A DNA stretch of 51,116 nt from Myxococcales bacterium (GCA_020633555.1 JACKDL010000037.1:1-51116), one strand, 5' to 3'; numbered from the stretch's first letter, positions 8,510 to 17,230 are shown. Made by a program: numbers and translations. Notes: generated by a model not told the origin, from the sequence alone.

Positions 8510-11500
8510 CCGAGCGCGCGCGATCCTGGGGCGTTGGCTCAAGGGCGGCACCCCGGCGCCCGCACACCCGGGCACCGGCGCCGCCCTCGACGGGCGCACC
8601 GCGGTGGCCTTGGTGGAGGCGGCGCTGAGCGACGTGGCCAGCCTGGGCGGCGAGCCCGATGAGGTGGCCGCGGCCTTCTTGAAGGGGCTGACCGGTCAGG
8701 GCACCAACGTGCTGGGCGGGCCGGTGGACGGCCTGCACGCCGAGGGCGCCCGCGGGGCCATGGCCACGGCCATTGGCCTGGCCCTGAGCGGCGTCCGCGC
8801 CACCGTGTTCCTCGACGGCGCCGAGGCCCGGCAGGCCTTCGATCAGGTGGCCGAGGCCGCCTGGCGGAGGGTGCCGCTGGTGATCCACCTGACCCTGCAC
8901 GCCAGCGGCGGCGCCCTGGGCGGCGACGGCGGCCACGCCGGCTACCACGCGCTGGCCGAGTCGGGGGCCGTGCTGCTCATGGCCCACAGCGTCCAGCACG
9001 CGGTGGATCTCACCGTGGCCGCCCGCGTCATCGCCGAGCAGGGCCTGGTGCCCGTGGTGGTGGCGCTGGACGAGGCCGAGATCGCCCTGGGCGTACAGGA
9101 TCTGCGGCTGCCCGAGCCCGTGCTGCTGGAGGGCCTGGTCGGTGCCCCCGGCGACCGGGTGGACTGCCCCACGGCCGCCCAGCGCCACCTGCTGGGCCCG
9201 ACCCGCCGGCGGGTGCCCCGCTGGCACGACCTGAGCCACCCCATGCAGCTCGGCGCGGCCATGGCGCCCGAGCTCCACGGCCTGGCTGCGGCCGGGGTGG
9301 AGCCCTTCTTCGAGGGGCCCCTGCCCGGGATCATCGACGTGGCCTTCGCCCGGCTGACCGAAGAGACCGGCCGCCCGCTGGCGCGCCTGGAAACCCACGG
9401 TCTGCGCCCCGCCGACACGGTGCTGGTGGCCCAGGGGGCCGTCGTCCCGAAGGCCCGCGCGGTGGTCGACGCGCTGCGTGCCGAGGGCCGCGCCAAGGCG
9501 GGCGTGGTGGGCGTGACCTGCCTGGCCCCGCTGGACGACGAGGCGCTGGTGGACGCGCTGGGCGGCCACGGGGCCGTCAGCGTGCTGAGCCGCGGCCGCC
9601 GGCACCTGTTGAGCGGCGTGGTCCAAGCGCGCCTGGCCGCCGCCGTCGAGGCGCACGTGCACGCCCAGCCGGGCATGCCCGCGCTGGCGGCCAACAAGCT
9701 CCCGCGGGTGTTCCGCGCGGGCTACGGGCTGGCCCCGCTGCGAGCCATCGACCTGGCGGTCCAGGTAGAGCACCCCCGCGAGCGGGTGCACCTGGGCCTG
9801 GAGACCCGCCCGGGCGACAGTGCCATGCCCAAGCGCCAGGCGCTGGTGGATCTGCTGCGCGCCGATTTCCCGCATCTGGGCGCCGACGCGGGCCGAAGCG
9901 ACGCACCAGCCCGCGACCTGCGGCCCTCCGGCGCCCGCACCGTCGCCGTGGCCCTGGGCGACGACACGGCGGCCTTCACCCGCGCCCTGGCGGCCCTGCT
10001 GCACGACGTGGGCGGAGGCGGCGTGCGGGCCGTGCCCGGGCGGCTGACCTGGGCCCCCGAGCCCTTCCTGGACCCGGGCGATGACGCGGCCGCGGCTCAC
10101 CTGGCCGTGGGCGACGCCGCGGGCGAGCAGCGTCTGGTGGCGGGCGTGCCCAACGGGCCCCTGCAGGGCACGGTGTACAGCGTCCCGTCCCAGGGCGACG
10201 CCGCCGAGACCTTCGAGCGGCTGCTGGGCGCCGCGGCCGCTTTGGCGCTGCCCGACGTGGCGCCGCGCCGGCTGACCGCCGCCCGCACCACGGCCTTGGA
10301 GGGCGATCCCCGCGCTGACGCGCTGGTGCAGGCCTTCAGCGCGGGGGCCGAGGGCTACGCTGCCTTCGAGGGTACGCCCCGGCACGCCCCGCCACGCCCC
10401 AGCCCGGCTGTGCCCTTGGCGCTGCGCCACCTGCCCCGGGGCGAGGCCACCGTCGACAGCCTGCCCCGCATGTGGGACCACCTGGCCATGCCGCTGGCCC
10501 GCGAAGGCGCGGCCGCGCTGTGCCCCGATCCCGCCCTGACCCTGGGCGCGGCCCCGGCGCTGTCGGCCACCTTCAAGGATCAAGCCCAGACCCGCGAGCA
10601 CCTGCCGGTGCTGGATCCCAGCGCCTGCACCGGCTGCGGCGCCTGCTGGACCGCCTGCCCCGAGGGCGCTGTGGGCGCCACCGCCGCCACGCCGGTGGAG
10701 CTGCTGCAGGTGGCCGTGGACCGCGCCGCCGCTGCGGGCACGGACACGGCCGCCCTGGGCCGCGCCATGCGCCCCCTGGGCCGTGCCCTGCAGGCTGCCG
10801 CGAAGTCGCCGGACGCGCCAGCCACCTTCGGCGCCCTCCTCGAGGCCGTGTGGCCCGAGGTGAAGGCCAGCCTGAAGCTGGACGACGGCCTGGACGCCAC
10901 GCTCGCCGCCGTGGCCCTGCAGGTGGGCGACCTGGCAGCCATTCGCACCGCGGCCTTGTTCGACGGCCCGGCTCGGCAGGACCCCAAGGCCGCCGCGCTG
11001 CTGTCGCTGGCCATCAACCCCGACGCGTGCAAGGCCTGCCAGGTCTGCGTGCACGTCTGCGAGCCCGGCGCCCTGGCCGTAACCCCGCAGAACGCCGTGC
11101 TGGGCGCCGCGCGGGCCAACTGGACCCGCTTCGAGGCCCTGCCCGACACCGCCGGGCGCCTGATCAGCCAGGCGGCCGACGCCAACAGCCTGGACGCGCT
11201 GGCCGCCGGCCAGCTCTCGCGGCACGCGCTGCTGGCCCTGGTGGGCGGCGACGAGGCCGAGCCCGCGTCGGGCGCCCGCCTGGCCCTCCGGCTGGCGCTG
11301 GGCGTGGCAGAGCGGGTGTTCCAGGCCCGGCTGCTGGACCTGGTGGGCCAGGTGGAGTCGTCCGGCGAAGCTCTGCAGCAGGCCATCGACGCCAGCCTGA
11401 CGGCGGCGCTGCCCCACGACCTGGGGGCCCTGCAGGCCCGCGTGGCCGAGCTGCACCGGGCCGACGCCGAGGTGGGCGATCTGGTGACGCGGCTGAGCGA

Positions 11501-12659
11501 CGCCGGCCGGGTGGCCCTGGGCCCGCTGCAGGCCCGCATCGAGGCCCGGCGGGCCCTGGCCGGCCTGCACGAGCGGCTGGTGAAGGGTGACGCCGGCCTG
11601 GGCCGGGCGCGCATGGGCGTGGTGCTGGCTCGCACCCCCACCACCGAGTGGGCCGCCCGCTACCCGCTGAACCCCTTCCAGGCCCCCGTGACCGTGGCCG
11701 GCGCCGACGCCGCCCGCATGGCCCGGGGCATCCTCGAGGGGCAGCTGCGCGCCGCGGTCGAGGACGCCCGGCTCATGCGCTGGGCGCAGGCCCTGGTGGA
11801 TCAGCCCGCCAAGGCCGCGCACACCGCCGACGAGCGGGCGCGGCTGCGCTGGCGCGACCTGGACCGCACCGAGCGGCTGGCGCTGCCGCCCACCCTGTTG
11901 GTGGTGGACGACAGCCTGGGCGAGGCGGAGCTGGGGCCCATCTTCGCCCTCATGGCGAGCGACCTGCCCCTGAAGGTGCTGGTGCTCACAGACTCCGGAC
12001 GGGCTCTGGCGGGCCCAGCAGCGCAGGTCGGAGGGACGGACCTGGCGCTGCTGGGCCTGGCCCGCCGCACTGCTTTCGTGGTCCGGGCCTCGTTCGCGGC
12101 GCCGGATCACTTCGAGCGGAGCGTGGGCGCCGCCCTGCGGCACGAGGGCCCGGCGCTGATCCTGCTGGACGCGCCCAGCCCCCGCCGCGACGGCTTCGCG
12201 CCCCACGACCTGGTGGCGCAAGCGCGCAAGGCGATCCAGACGCGGGCCTTCCCGCTGCTGACCTACGACCCCACGGGCGAGGGCGCCTTCGGCACGCGGC
12301 TGAGCCTGGCCGGCAACCCCGAGCCCCAGGCCGCCACCCCCGCCGCCACCCCGGCGGACTGGGCCGCGGGGCTCACCCGCTTCGCCGGGCGCGACGTGAG
12401 CGCCGCCAGCGCCGCGCAGCTTGCCGTGTGGCGCACGCTGCAAGAGCTCGCCGGCCTGGTGACGCCCTTCACCGACCGGGTGCGCGCCGACGCGGTGGCC
12501 GAGCTGCAGGCCAGCCACGGCGCCGAGCTGAAGCGCCTGGCCGCCGGCTACGCTGCCGATCTGGGCGGCGTGCAGGCCCAGACGACGGCGCAGATCACCG
12601 CCCAGGTGACCGCCCGGCTGATGGCGCTGGCCGGCTACGGCCCGGAGGGCGCCCCGTGA
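8493..12659 (+). CDS. Giant PFOR-homologous Fe-S protein lacking the ThDP motif
   Basis: The 1388-residue product follows the pyruvate:ferredoxin oxidoreductase domain order. Pyr-like domain I is about 25-290 (GARGAMATAIGLALSG), domain II about 300-385 (DTVLVAQGAVVPKA), and a gamma-like domain III about 483-610. Domain V has two [4Fe-4S] motifs, Cys712/715/718/722 and Cys846/849/852/856, with a helical insertion between them. Another helical region (about 865-1080) has no PFOR counterpart. The domain-VI-like module follows: VVDDSLGEAEL at 1137-1147 where PFOR has its GDG thiamine-diphosphate motif, KVLVLTDS at 1161-1168 where PFOR has the metal-ligand Asn and GGQ, then GPALILLDAPS (1219-1229) and a PLLTYDP block. 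Cofactor residues are thus lost but clusters kept. It sits between rnfB and rnfC and overlaps both (17 and 4 bases). I infer a non-catalytic electron bridge in an Rnf supercomplex. Confidence 0.8.
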   Translation: MAGWASRARAILGRWLKGGTPAPAHPGTGAALDGRTAVALVEAALSDVASLGGEPDEVAAAFLKGLTGQGTNVLGGPVDGLHAEGARGAMATAIGLALSGVRATVFLDGAEARQAFDQVAEAAWRRVPLVIHLTLHASGGALGGDGGHAGYHALAESGAVLLMAHSVQHAVDLTVAARVIAEQGLVPVVVALDEAEIALGVQDLRLPEPVLLEGLVGAPGDRVDCPTAAQRHLLGPTRRRVPRWHDLSHPMQLGAAMAPELHGLAAAGVEPFFEGPLPGIIDVAFARLTEETGRPLARLETHGLRPADTVLVAQGAVVPKARAVVDALRAEGRAKAGVVGVTCLAPLDDEALVDALGGHGAVSVLSRGRRHLLSGVVQARLAAAVEAHVHAQPGMPALAANKLPRVFRAGYGLAPLRAIDLAVQVEHPRERVHLGLETRPGDSAMPKRQALVDLLRADFPHLGADAGRSDAPARDLRPSGARTVAVALGDDTAAFTRALAALLHDVGGGGVRAVPGRLTWAPEPFLDPGDDAAAAHLAVGDAAGEQRLVAGVPNGPLQGTVYSVPSQGDAAETFERLLGAAAALALPDVAPRRLTAARTTALEGDPRADALVQAFSAGAEGYAAFEGTPRHAPPRPSPAVPLALRHLPRGEATVDSLPRMWDHLAMPLAREGAAALCPDPALTLGAAPALSATFKDQAQTREHLPVLDPSACTGCGACWTACPEGAVGATAATPVELLQVAVDRAAAAGTDTAALGRAMRPLGRALQAAAKSPDAPATFGALLEAVWPEVKASLKLDDGLDATLAAVALQVGDLAAIRTAALFDGPARQDPKAAALLSLAINPDACKACQVCVHVCEPGALAVTPQNAVLGAARANWTRFEALPDTAGRLISQAADANSLDALAAGQLSRHALLALVGGDEAEPASGARLALRLALGVAERVFQARLLDLVGQVESSGEALQQAIDASLTAALPHDLGALQARVAELHRADAEVGDLVTRLSDAGRVALGPLQARIEARRALAGLHERLVKGDAGLGRARMGVVLARTPTTEWAARYPLNPFQAPVTVAGADAARMARGILEGQLRAAVEDARLMRWAQALVDQPAKAAHTADERARLRWRDLDRTERLALPPTLLVVDDSLGEAELGPIFALMASDLPLKVLVLTDSGRALAGPAAQVGGTDLALLGLARRTAFVVRASFAAPDHFERSVGAALRHEGPALILLDAPSPRRDGFAPHDLVAQARKAIQTRAFPLLTYDPTGEGAFGTRLSLAGNPEPQAATPAATPADWAAGLTRFAGRDVSAASAAQLAVWRTLQELAGLVTPFTDRVRADAVAELQASHGAELKRLAAGYAADLGGVQAQTTAQITAQVTARLMALAGYGPEGAP

Positions 12660-13993
12660 GCACGCTGGACACCTTCCGCCACGGGGTGCACCCCCACGGC
12701 CACAAGGAGGCCACGAAGGGCCTGCCCACCCGGCGCATGCCCTTCGTGCCCCGCTATGTGCTGCCCCTGAACCAGCACATCGGCGCCCCCGCCAAGGCGG
12801 TGGTGAAGGCCGGCGACAAGGTGATCCGCGGCCAGCTCATCGCCGAGCCGGTGGGCTTTGTCAGCAGCGCCATCCACGCGCCCGTCACCGGCACGGTGGT
12901 GGCGGTGGCGCCCCGCCGGCACCCCGACGGCAAGCTGGTGCCGGCCATCGAGATCGAGACGGACCCGTACGCCGATCAGGCCCTGCCCCGCCGTGAGCCC
13001 CTGGACTGGCGGGCCATGTCCCCCGACGAGTTCGTGCGCTCGGTGCAGCAGGCCGGCATCGTGGGCCTGGGGGGCGCCGCCTTCCCCAGCCACGTGAAGT
13101 ACTCGATCCCCGAGGGCAAGAAGGCCACCCGGCTGGTGCTCAACGGCAGCGAGTGCGAGCCCTACCTGACCTGCGATCACCGCACCATGCTCGAGCACCC
13201 CGACAAGGTGCTGCGCGGCGCCGAGATCCTGGGCCAGCACCTGGGCGTCACCGAGACGGTCGTGGGCATCGAGAAGAACAAGCCCGACGCCGTCGACGCC
13301 CTGCGCGCGGCCGCCGCCACGGGGAAGTGGGGCGGCAACATCGACGTGCACCCCGTCGAGGTGAAGTACCCGCAGGGCGCCGAGAAGCTGCTCATCCAGG
13401 CCCTGTTCCAGCTCGAGGTGCCCACCGGGCAGCTCCCGCTGGACCTGGAGATGGTGGTGAACAACGTGGGGACCTCGGCGGCCATCGCCGACTGGTTCGA
13501 CCACGGCATCCCGCTGGTGGAACGGGTGGTCACCGTCTCGGGGCCCGGCGTGGCCCGACCCGCCAACCTGATCGTGCCCCTGGGCACCCCGGTCATCGAC
13601 GTCTTCGAGCAGTGCGGCGGCCTGCTGCCCGAGGCCGAGGGCGTGGTGATGGGCGGCCCCATGATGGGCCAGCCCCTGGGCGACCTGAACGTGCCGGTGA
13701 TGAAGGGCACGTCGGGCCTGCTGGCCTTCACCAAGAGCGAGCTGGACCGGCCCACCGAGCACGCCTGCGTGCGCTGCGGCCGCTGCCTGGACGCCTGCCC
13801 CTACTTCCTGAACCCCTCGCGCCTGGCCCGCCTGGCCCGCGCCGAGCGCTGGGCCGAGATGACCGACTGGCACGTCATGGACTGCATGGAGTGCGGCGCC
13901 TGCACCTTCACCTGCCCCTCGGGGATCCCCATCGTGCAGCTCATCCGGGTGGGCAAGAGCGTCGCCCGACAGCAGAGGAGCAAGGGCAAGTGA
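12656..13993 (+). CDS. rnfC: Rnf electron transport complex subunit RnfC
   Basis: GTG at 12656 overlaps the previous stop (GTGA) and gives a 445-residue protein beginning VSTLDTFRHGVHPHGHKEAT, which matches the usual RnfC start. The barrel-sandwich N-terminal domain is followed by the NuoF-like nucleotide/flavin-binding part (GLGGAAFPSHVKYS, NGSECEPYLTCDHR). Two ferredoxin motifs close the protein: CVRCGRCLDACP and CMECGACTFTCPSG. RnfC is the peripheral NADH-oxidising or NAD+-reducing subunit. Length is in the normal short-RnfC range, without the repeat-rich tail seen in some gamma-proteobacteria. The stop overlaps the GTG start of rnfD. Confidence 0.95.
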   Translation: MSTLDTFRHGVHPHGHKEATKGLPTRRMPFVPRYVLPLNQHIGAPAKAVVKAGDKVIRGQLIAEPVGFVSSAIHAPVTGTVVAVAPRRHPDGKLVPAIEIETDPYADQALPRREPLDWRAMSPDEFVRSVQQAGIVGLGGAAFPSHVKYSIPEGKKATRLVLNGSECEPYLTCDHRTMLEHPDKVLRGAEILGQHLGVTETVVGIEKNKPDAVDALRAAAATGKWGGNIDVHPVEVKYPQGAEKLLIQALFQLEVPTGQLPLDLEMVVNNVGTSAAIADWFDHGIPLVERVVTVSGPGVARPANLIVPLGTPVIDVFEQCGGLLPEAEGVVMGGPMMGQPLGDLNVPVMKGTSGLLAFTKSELDRPTEHACVRCGRCLDACPYFLNPSRLARLARAERWAEMTDWHVMDCMECGACTFTCPSGIPIVQLIRVGKSVARQQRSKGK

Positions 13994-14982
13994 CCTCCCT
14001 CCGCGTCCGCCCAGGGCCCTTCCTGCACAAGCACATGTCCACCCCGGGCATGATGTTCGACGTGCTCGTGGCCGTCGCCCCCGTGTTCGCGGCGGCCGTC
14101 TGGTACTTCGGCACCAGCGCCCTGCTGGTGGTGGCCGCGGCCACCCTCGGCTGCGTGGCGGCCGAGCGCGCCTGGGGCAAGTCCAAGGCCTCGTGGAAGG
14201 ACGGCTCGGCCGCCCTCACCGGCGTGCTGCTGGGTCTCACGCTCCCCCCGGGTCTGCCCCTGTGGATGGCCTTCCTGGGCGGCCTGATCGCCATCGGTCT
14301 GGGCAAGATCGTCTGGGGCGGCCTGGGCCAGAACCTCTTCAACCCCGCGCTGGTGGGCCGCGCCACCCTGCAGGCGGCCTTCCCCACGGCCATGACCACC
14401 TGGACGCCGCAGGGCGCCGGCATGGCGCCCAAGGCGGGCAACCTGGCCGCCCCGTTCATGCAGGCCACCACCGACGGCGTCAGCGCCGCCACGCCCCTGG
14501 CCCAGTGGAAGTTCGAGCACGCGCAGACGCCTTTCATGGATCTGCTCACGGGCAACACCGCGGGCTCGCTGGGCGAGACCAGCGCCGGCCTGCTGCTGCT
14601 GGCGGCGGCCTGGCTCATCTTCCGGCGCACCATCGACTGGCGCATCCCCACGGCCATCGCGGTGGGCGTGGCCCTGCCCACGGGCATCCTGTACGCCATC
14701 GACCCGGCGGCCTACCCGCCCCCGCACCTGATGCTGGGCGCCGGCGGCCTGCTCTTCGGCGCAGTCTTCATGGCCACCGATCCGGTGACCTCGCCCCTGG
14801 CCCCCAAGGGGGCCTGGATCTTCGGGCTGGGCATCGGCGGCCTCGTGGCGCTGATCCGCATCTTCGGGGGCCTGCCCGAGGGCGTCATGTACGCGATCTT
14901 GTTGATGAACGCGGCCAGCCCCCTCATCGAGCGGGTGACCCAGCCGCGGGCCTTCGGCTACGGGAAGGCGGGCAAGCCATGA
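13990..14982 (+). CDS. rnfD: Rnf electron transport complex subunit RnfD
   Basis: GTG at 13990 overlaps the rnfC stop; the product is 330 residues with about nine to ten membrane helices. Family blocks are clear: DGSAALTGVLLGLTLPP, GQNLFNPALVGRA and, near the end, FMATDPVTSP. The covalent FMN is expected on Thr168 in the VSAATPL segment, the position of the S/T-x-A-T flavinylation motif of RnfD and NqrB. The local variant SAAT replaces the commoner S/T-G-A-T. The protein is an integral part of the ion-translocating core. It overlaps rnfG by an ATGA junction. Confidence 0.95.
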   Translation: MTSLRVRPGPFLHKHMSTPGMMFDVLVAVAPVFAAAVWYFGTSALLVVAAATLGCVAAERAWGKSKASWKDGSAALTGVLLGLTLPPGLPLWMAFLGGLIAIGLGKIVWGGLGQNLFNPALVGRATLQAAFPTAMTTWTPQGAGMAPKAGNLAAPFMQATTDGVSAATPLAQWKFEHAQTPFMDLLTGNTAGSLGETSAGLLLLAAAWLIFRRTIDWRIPTAIAVGVALPTGILYAIDPAAYPPPHLMLGAGGLLFGAVFMATDPVTSPLAPKGAWIFGLGIGGLVALIRIFGGLPEGVMYAILLMNAASPLIERVTQPRAFGYGKAGKP

Positions 14983-15665
14983 GCGCCACCGAGTCCCCGG
15001 CCACCCCCACGTCCCAGGGCGCGGCCACGGCCGCCGCCAACGAACCGGGCTCGCTGCGACTGGCCCTGACCCTGGGCTTCGCGGGCCTGCTCTCGGGCCT
15101 GATCCTGGTGCTGGTCTACCAGTTCACCCTGCCCATCATCGAAGCCAACCGGGCCCTGGCCCTGAAGCGCGCGGTGCTGCAGGTGGTGCCGGGCGCGGTG
15201 AGCATGCAGAAGCTGGGCGGCGACGGCGCCACCCTGGCGCCCATCGGCGAGGACGAGAAGGCCACGGTCTTCGCGGCCTTCGACGATCAGGGCGCCTTCA
15301 AGGGCTTCGCCATCACCGGCGAGGGCGCGGGCTTCCAGGACACCATCCAGCTCATCTACGGCTTCGACCCCGCCAAGAAGCAGGTGGTGGGCCTGCGCGT
15401 GCTCGAGAGCCGCGAGACCCCCGGCCTGGGCGACAAGATCATCAAGGACCAGGGCTTCGTGGGGCAGTTCGACGACCTGGCCGTCGAGCCCACGCCCGTG
15501 GTGGTGAAGGCCGGCGAGGGCGGGGGCGCCCACCAGGTGGACGCCATCACCGGGGCCACCATCTCGTCGAAGGCGGTGGTGAAGATCATGAACACGGCGC
15601 ACGGCGCCTGGGCGGGCAAGCTGCCCCCCGCCGCCGCGCTGAAGGCCCCCGGAGGTGCCCCATGA
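14979..15665 (+). CDS. rnfG: Rnf electron transport complex subunit RnfG
   Basis: The 228-residue product has a short polar N-terminus, one membrane helix (about 30-50) and a periplasmic FMN-binding domain. The flavin is expected on Thr194 in DAITGATISS, a canonical T-G-A-T flavinylation motif. The ETPGLGDKI block before it is also typical. A flavin transferase (ApbE) would be needed to load RnfG and RnfD; none is present in the window, so it must be encoded elsewhere. It overlaps both neighbours by four bases. Confidence 0.95.
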   Translation: MSATESPATPTSQGAATAAANEPGSLRLALTLGFAGLLSGLILVLVYQFTLPIIEANRALALKRAVLQVVPGAVSMQKLGGDGATLAPIGEDEKATVFAAFDDQGAFKGFAITGEGAGFQDTIQLIYGFDPAKKQVVGLRVLESRETPGLGDKIIKDQGFVGQFDDLAVEPTPVVVKAGEGGGAHQVDAITGATISSKAVVKIMNTAHGAWAGKLPPAAALKAPGGAP

Positions 15666-16303
15666 GCGCCGGGCCCGACATGAAGGCCCTGGACGAGCTG
15701 CTCAAGGGCCTGTGGGACGAGAACCCCGTGTTTGTGCAGGTGCTGGGCATGTGCCCGGTGCTGGCCGTCACCAACTCCGCGGTGAACGCCCTGGCCATGG
15801 GCGGCGCCACCTTCTTCGTGCTCATGGCCTCGAGCCTGCTGGTGAGCATGGTGCGCAAGTGGGTGCCCAAGGCGGTGCGCATCTCGACCTTCATCGTGAT
15901 CATCGCCACCTTCGTGACCGTGGCCGACATGCTGCTGGCTGCCTGGGTGCCCGACGTGCACAAGGAGCTGGGCGCCTTCATCAGCCTCATCGTGGTGAAC
16001 TGCCTGATCCTGGGCCGCCAGGAGGCCTTCGCCTCGCGCAACCCCATCAAGCCCGCGCTGATGGACGCCGCCGGCATGGGCCTGGGCTTCACCTTTGCGC
16101 TGTTCCTGCTGGGCGCCAGCCGCGAGGTGCTGGGCAACGGCACCTTCTTCGGGATCGACCTGTTCGGCCCGCAGTTCGAGCCGTGGGTGGTGATGATTCT
16201 GCCCCCCGGCGGCTTCCTCATGCTCGGCATGATCCTGTTGTTCTTCAACTGGATGCAGGCCAAGAAGCAGGCGCGCCGGGCGGCGGCCGAGGGGGTGGCC
16301 TGA
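15662..16303 (+). CDS. rnfE: Rnf electron transport complex subunit RnfE
   Basis: This 213-residue six-helix membrane protein has the family blocks ENPVFVQVLGMCPVLAVTNS and VNCLILGRQEAFASRNP. Cys31 and Cys114 are the two conserved cysteines that, with the pair in RnfA, hold an iron centre in the middle of the membrane in RnfA/RnfE and NqrD/NqrE. The C-terminus is basic (QAKKQARRAA), consistent with a cytoplasmic end. It starts inside the end of rnfG (ATGA) and its stop overlaps the start of rnfA. Confidence 0.95.
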   Translation: MSAGPDMKALDELLKGLWDENPVFVQVLGMCPVLAVTNSAVNALAMGGATFFVLMASSLLVSMVRKWVPKAVRISTFIVIIATFVTVADMLLAAWVPDVHKELGAFISLIVVNCLILGRQEAFASRNPIKPALMDAAGMGLGFTFALFLLGASREVLGNGTFFGIDLFGPQFEPWVVMILPPGGFLMLGMILLFFNWMQAKKQARRAAAEGVA

Positions 16304-16887
16304 TGGACAGCAACCTGCTGTGGATCTTCGTCAGCGCGGCGCTGGTCAACAACTTCACGCTGTCGATGTTCCTGGGCCTGTGCCCCTTCTTCGGCGTGTC
16401 GGCCCGGCTCGACACCGCGTTCCGGCTGGGGCTGGCCAACATCTTCGTGCTGATCATCACCAGCCTGGCGGCCAGCGCGCTGAACGCCTGGGTGCTGCCC
16501 TACGCCCCCTACCTGCGGCTCATCAGCTTCATCCTGGTGATCGCCAGCACCGTGCAGTTCGTCGAGATGGTCATCAAGCGGTTCAGCCCCGCCCTGTTCA
16601 AGGCGCTGGGCATCTTCCTGCCGCTCATCACCACCAACTGCGCCATCCTGGGCCTGGCCCTGTTCCAGACCAGCCGCGAGTACGGCGTCATCGAGGGCGT
16701 GGCCTTCGCCGCCGGCGCGGGCGTGGGCCTGACCCTGGCCCTGGTGCTCATGGCGGGCCTGCGCGAAGAGGCCGAGCTGAGCACCATCCCCGGCATCGTG
16801 CGCGGCACGGCCATGAACCTGATCATCGCCGGCCTGCTGTCGCTGGGCTTCATGGGCTTCGCCGGCCTGTTCGGGCAGGCCGCCTGA
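16303..16887 (+). CDS. rnfA: Rnf electron transport complex subunit RnfA
   Basis: This 194-residue six-helix protein is homologous to RnfE in inverted membrane orientation. Family blocks: VNNFTLSMFLGLCPFFGVS and ITTNCAILGLALF. Cys27 and Cys113 are the conserved iron-ligand cysteines. The rnf order here is B, giant gene, C, D, G, E, A, which differs from the A-B-C-D-G-E order of enterobacteria and the C-D-G-E-A-B order of acetogens by the insertion after rnfB. Start and stop overlap the neighbouring genes by one base each. Confidence 0.95.
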   Translation: MDSNLLWIFVSAALVNNFTLSMFLGLCPFFGVSARLDTAFRLGLANIFVLIITSLAASALNAWVLPYAPYLRLISFILVIASTVQFVEMVIKRFSPALFKALGIFLPLITTNCAILGLALFQTSREYGVIEGVAFAAGAGVGLTLALVLMAGLREEAELSTIPGIVRGTAMNLIIAGLLSLGFMGFAGLFGQAA

Positions 16888-17126
16888 TGCTCACCCACCT
16901 GTTGATCGTCGTCGCCTTCTCGGCCGCGCTGATGCTGTGGTTCCTGTTCCAGCGCTGGCTGGACCGGGCCGAGCCCCAGGTGCAGAACGTGTGGGTCCGG
17001 GGCTGCGGCGGCTGCAGCCACGGCCAGTGTGGCACGGGCCGCTGTCCCACGGGCGAAGACGCCGAGGCGACCGCGGCTCCCTCCGCAGGCTACACGGTGC
17101 CCTTCGAGGACGGCGTCGAGCGCTGA
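16887..17126 (+). CDS. Small membrane protein with Cys-rich tail, last gene of the Rnf operon
   Basis: The ATG overlaps the rnfA stop by one base and the product is 79 residues. Residues 1-22 form a single membrane helix (LLIVVAFSAALMLWFLF), followed by a short linker. Then comes a cysteine cluster near residues 40-53 (CGGCSHGQCGTGRC) and an acidic tail. The coupling to rnfA and the one-helix-plus-cysteines layout recall NqrM, the small assembly factor that helps install iron in the Na+-NQR complex. They also recall FeoB-associated small cysteine-rich proteins. I see no clear sequence match to either. A role in iron delivery to the RnfA/RnfE cysteine centre is inference; the gene itself is well supported by coupling and composition. 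Confidence 0.75.
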   Translation: MLTHLLIVVAFSAALMLWFLFQRWLDRAEPQVQNVWVRGCGGCSHGQCGTGRCPTGEDAEATAAPSAGYTVPFEDGVER

Positions 17127-17230
17127 CGCCGCAGGCCGAGCCCGAGCGGCACCTCAGCCAGGGCGGCGCGGGCCCTTGCCGTCTCGCCACCGTTCGCATA
17201 AAGCACCGTGCACATCCCTGGGAGAGCACC

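Noticed and set aside
8466..12518. A 1350-codon open frame antisense to the giant PFOR-like gene
   Set aside because: It is a codon-bias shadow: composition is His/Gly/Arg/Gln-rich with no domain, and the plus strand frame has clear Fe-S motifs and operon overlaps.
8493..12659. Calling the giant protein an active pyruvate:ferredoxin oxidoreductase
   Set aside because: The residues for thiamine diphosphate and its metal are missing in the domain VI-like part.
12656..16887. Na+-NQR instead of Rnf
   Set aside because: RnfB and RnfC with ferredoxin motifs are present and no NqrF-type flavoprotein is encoded.
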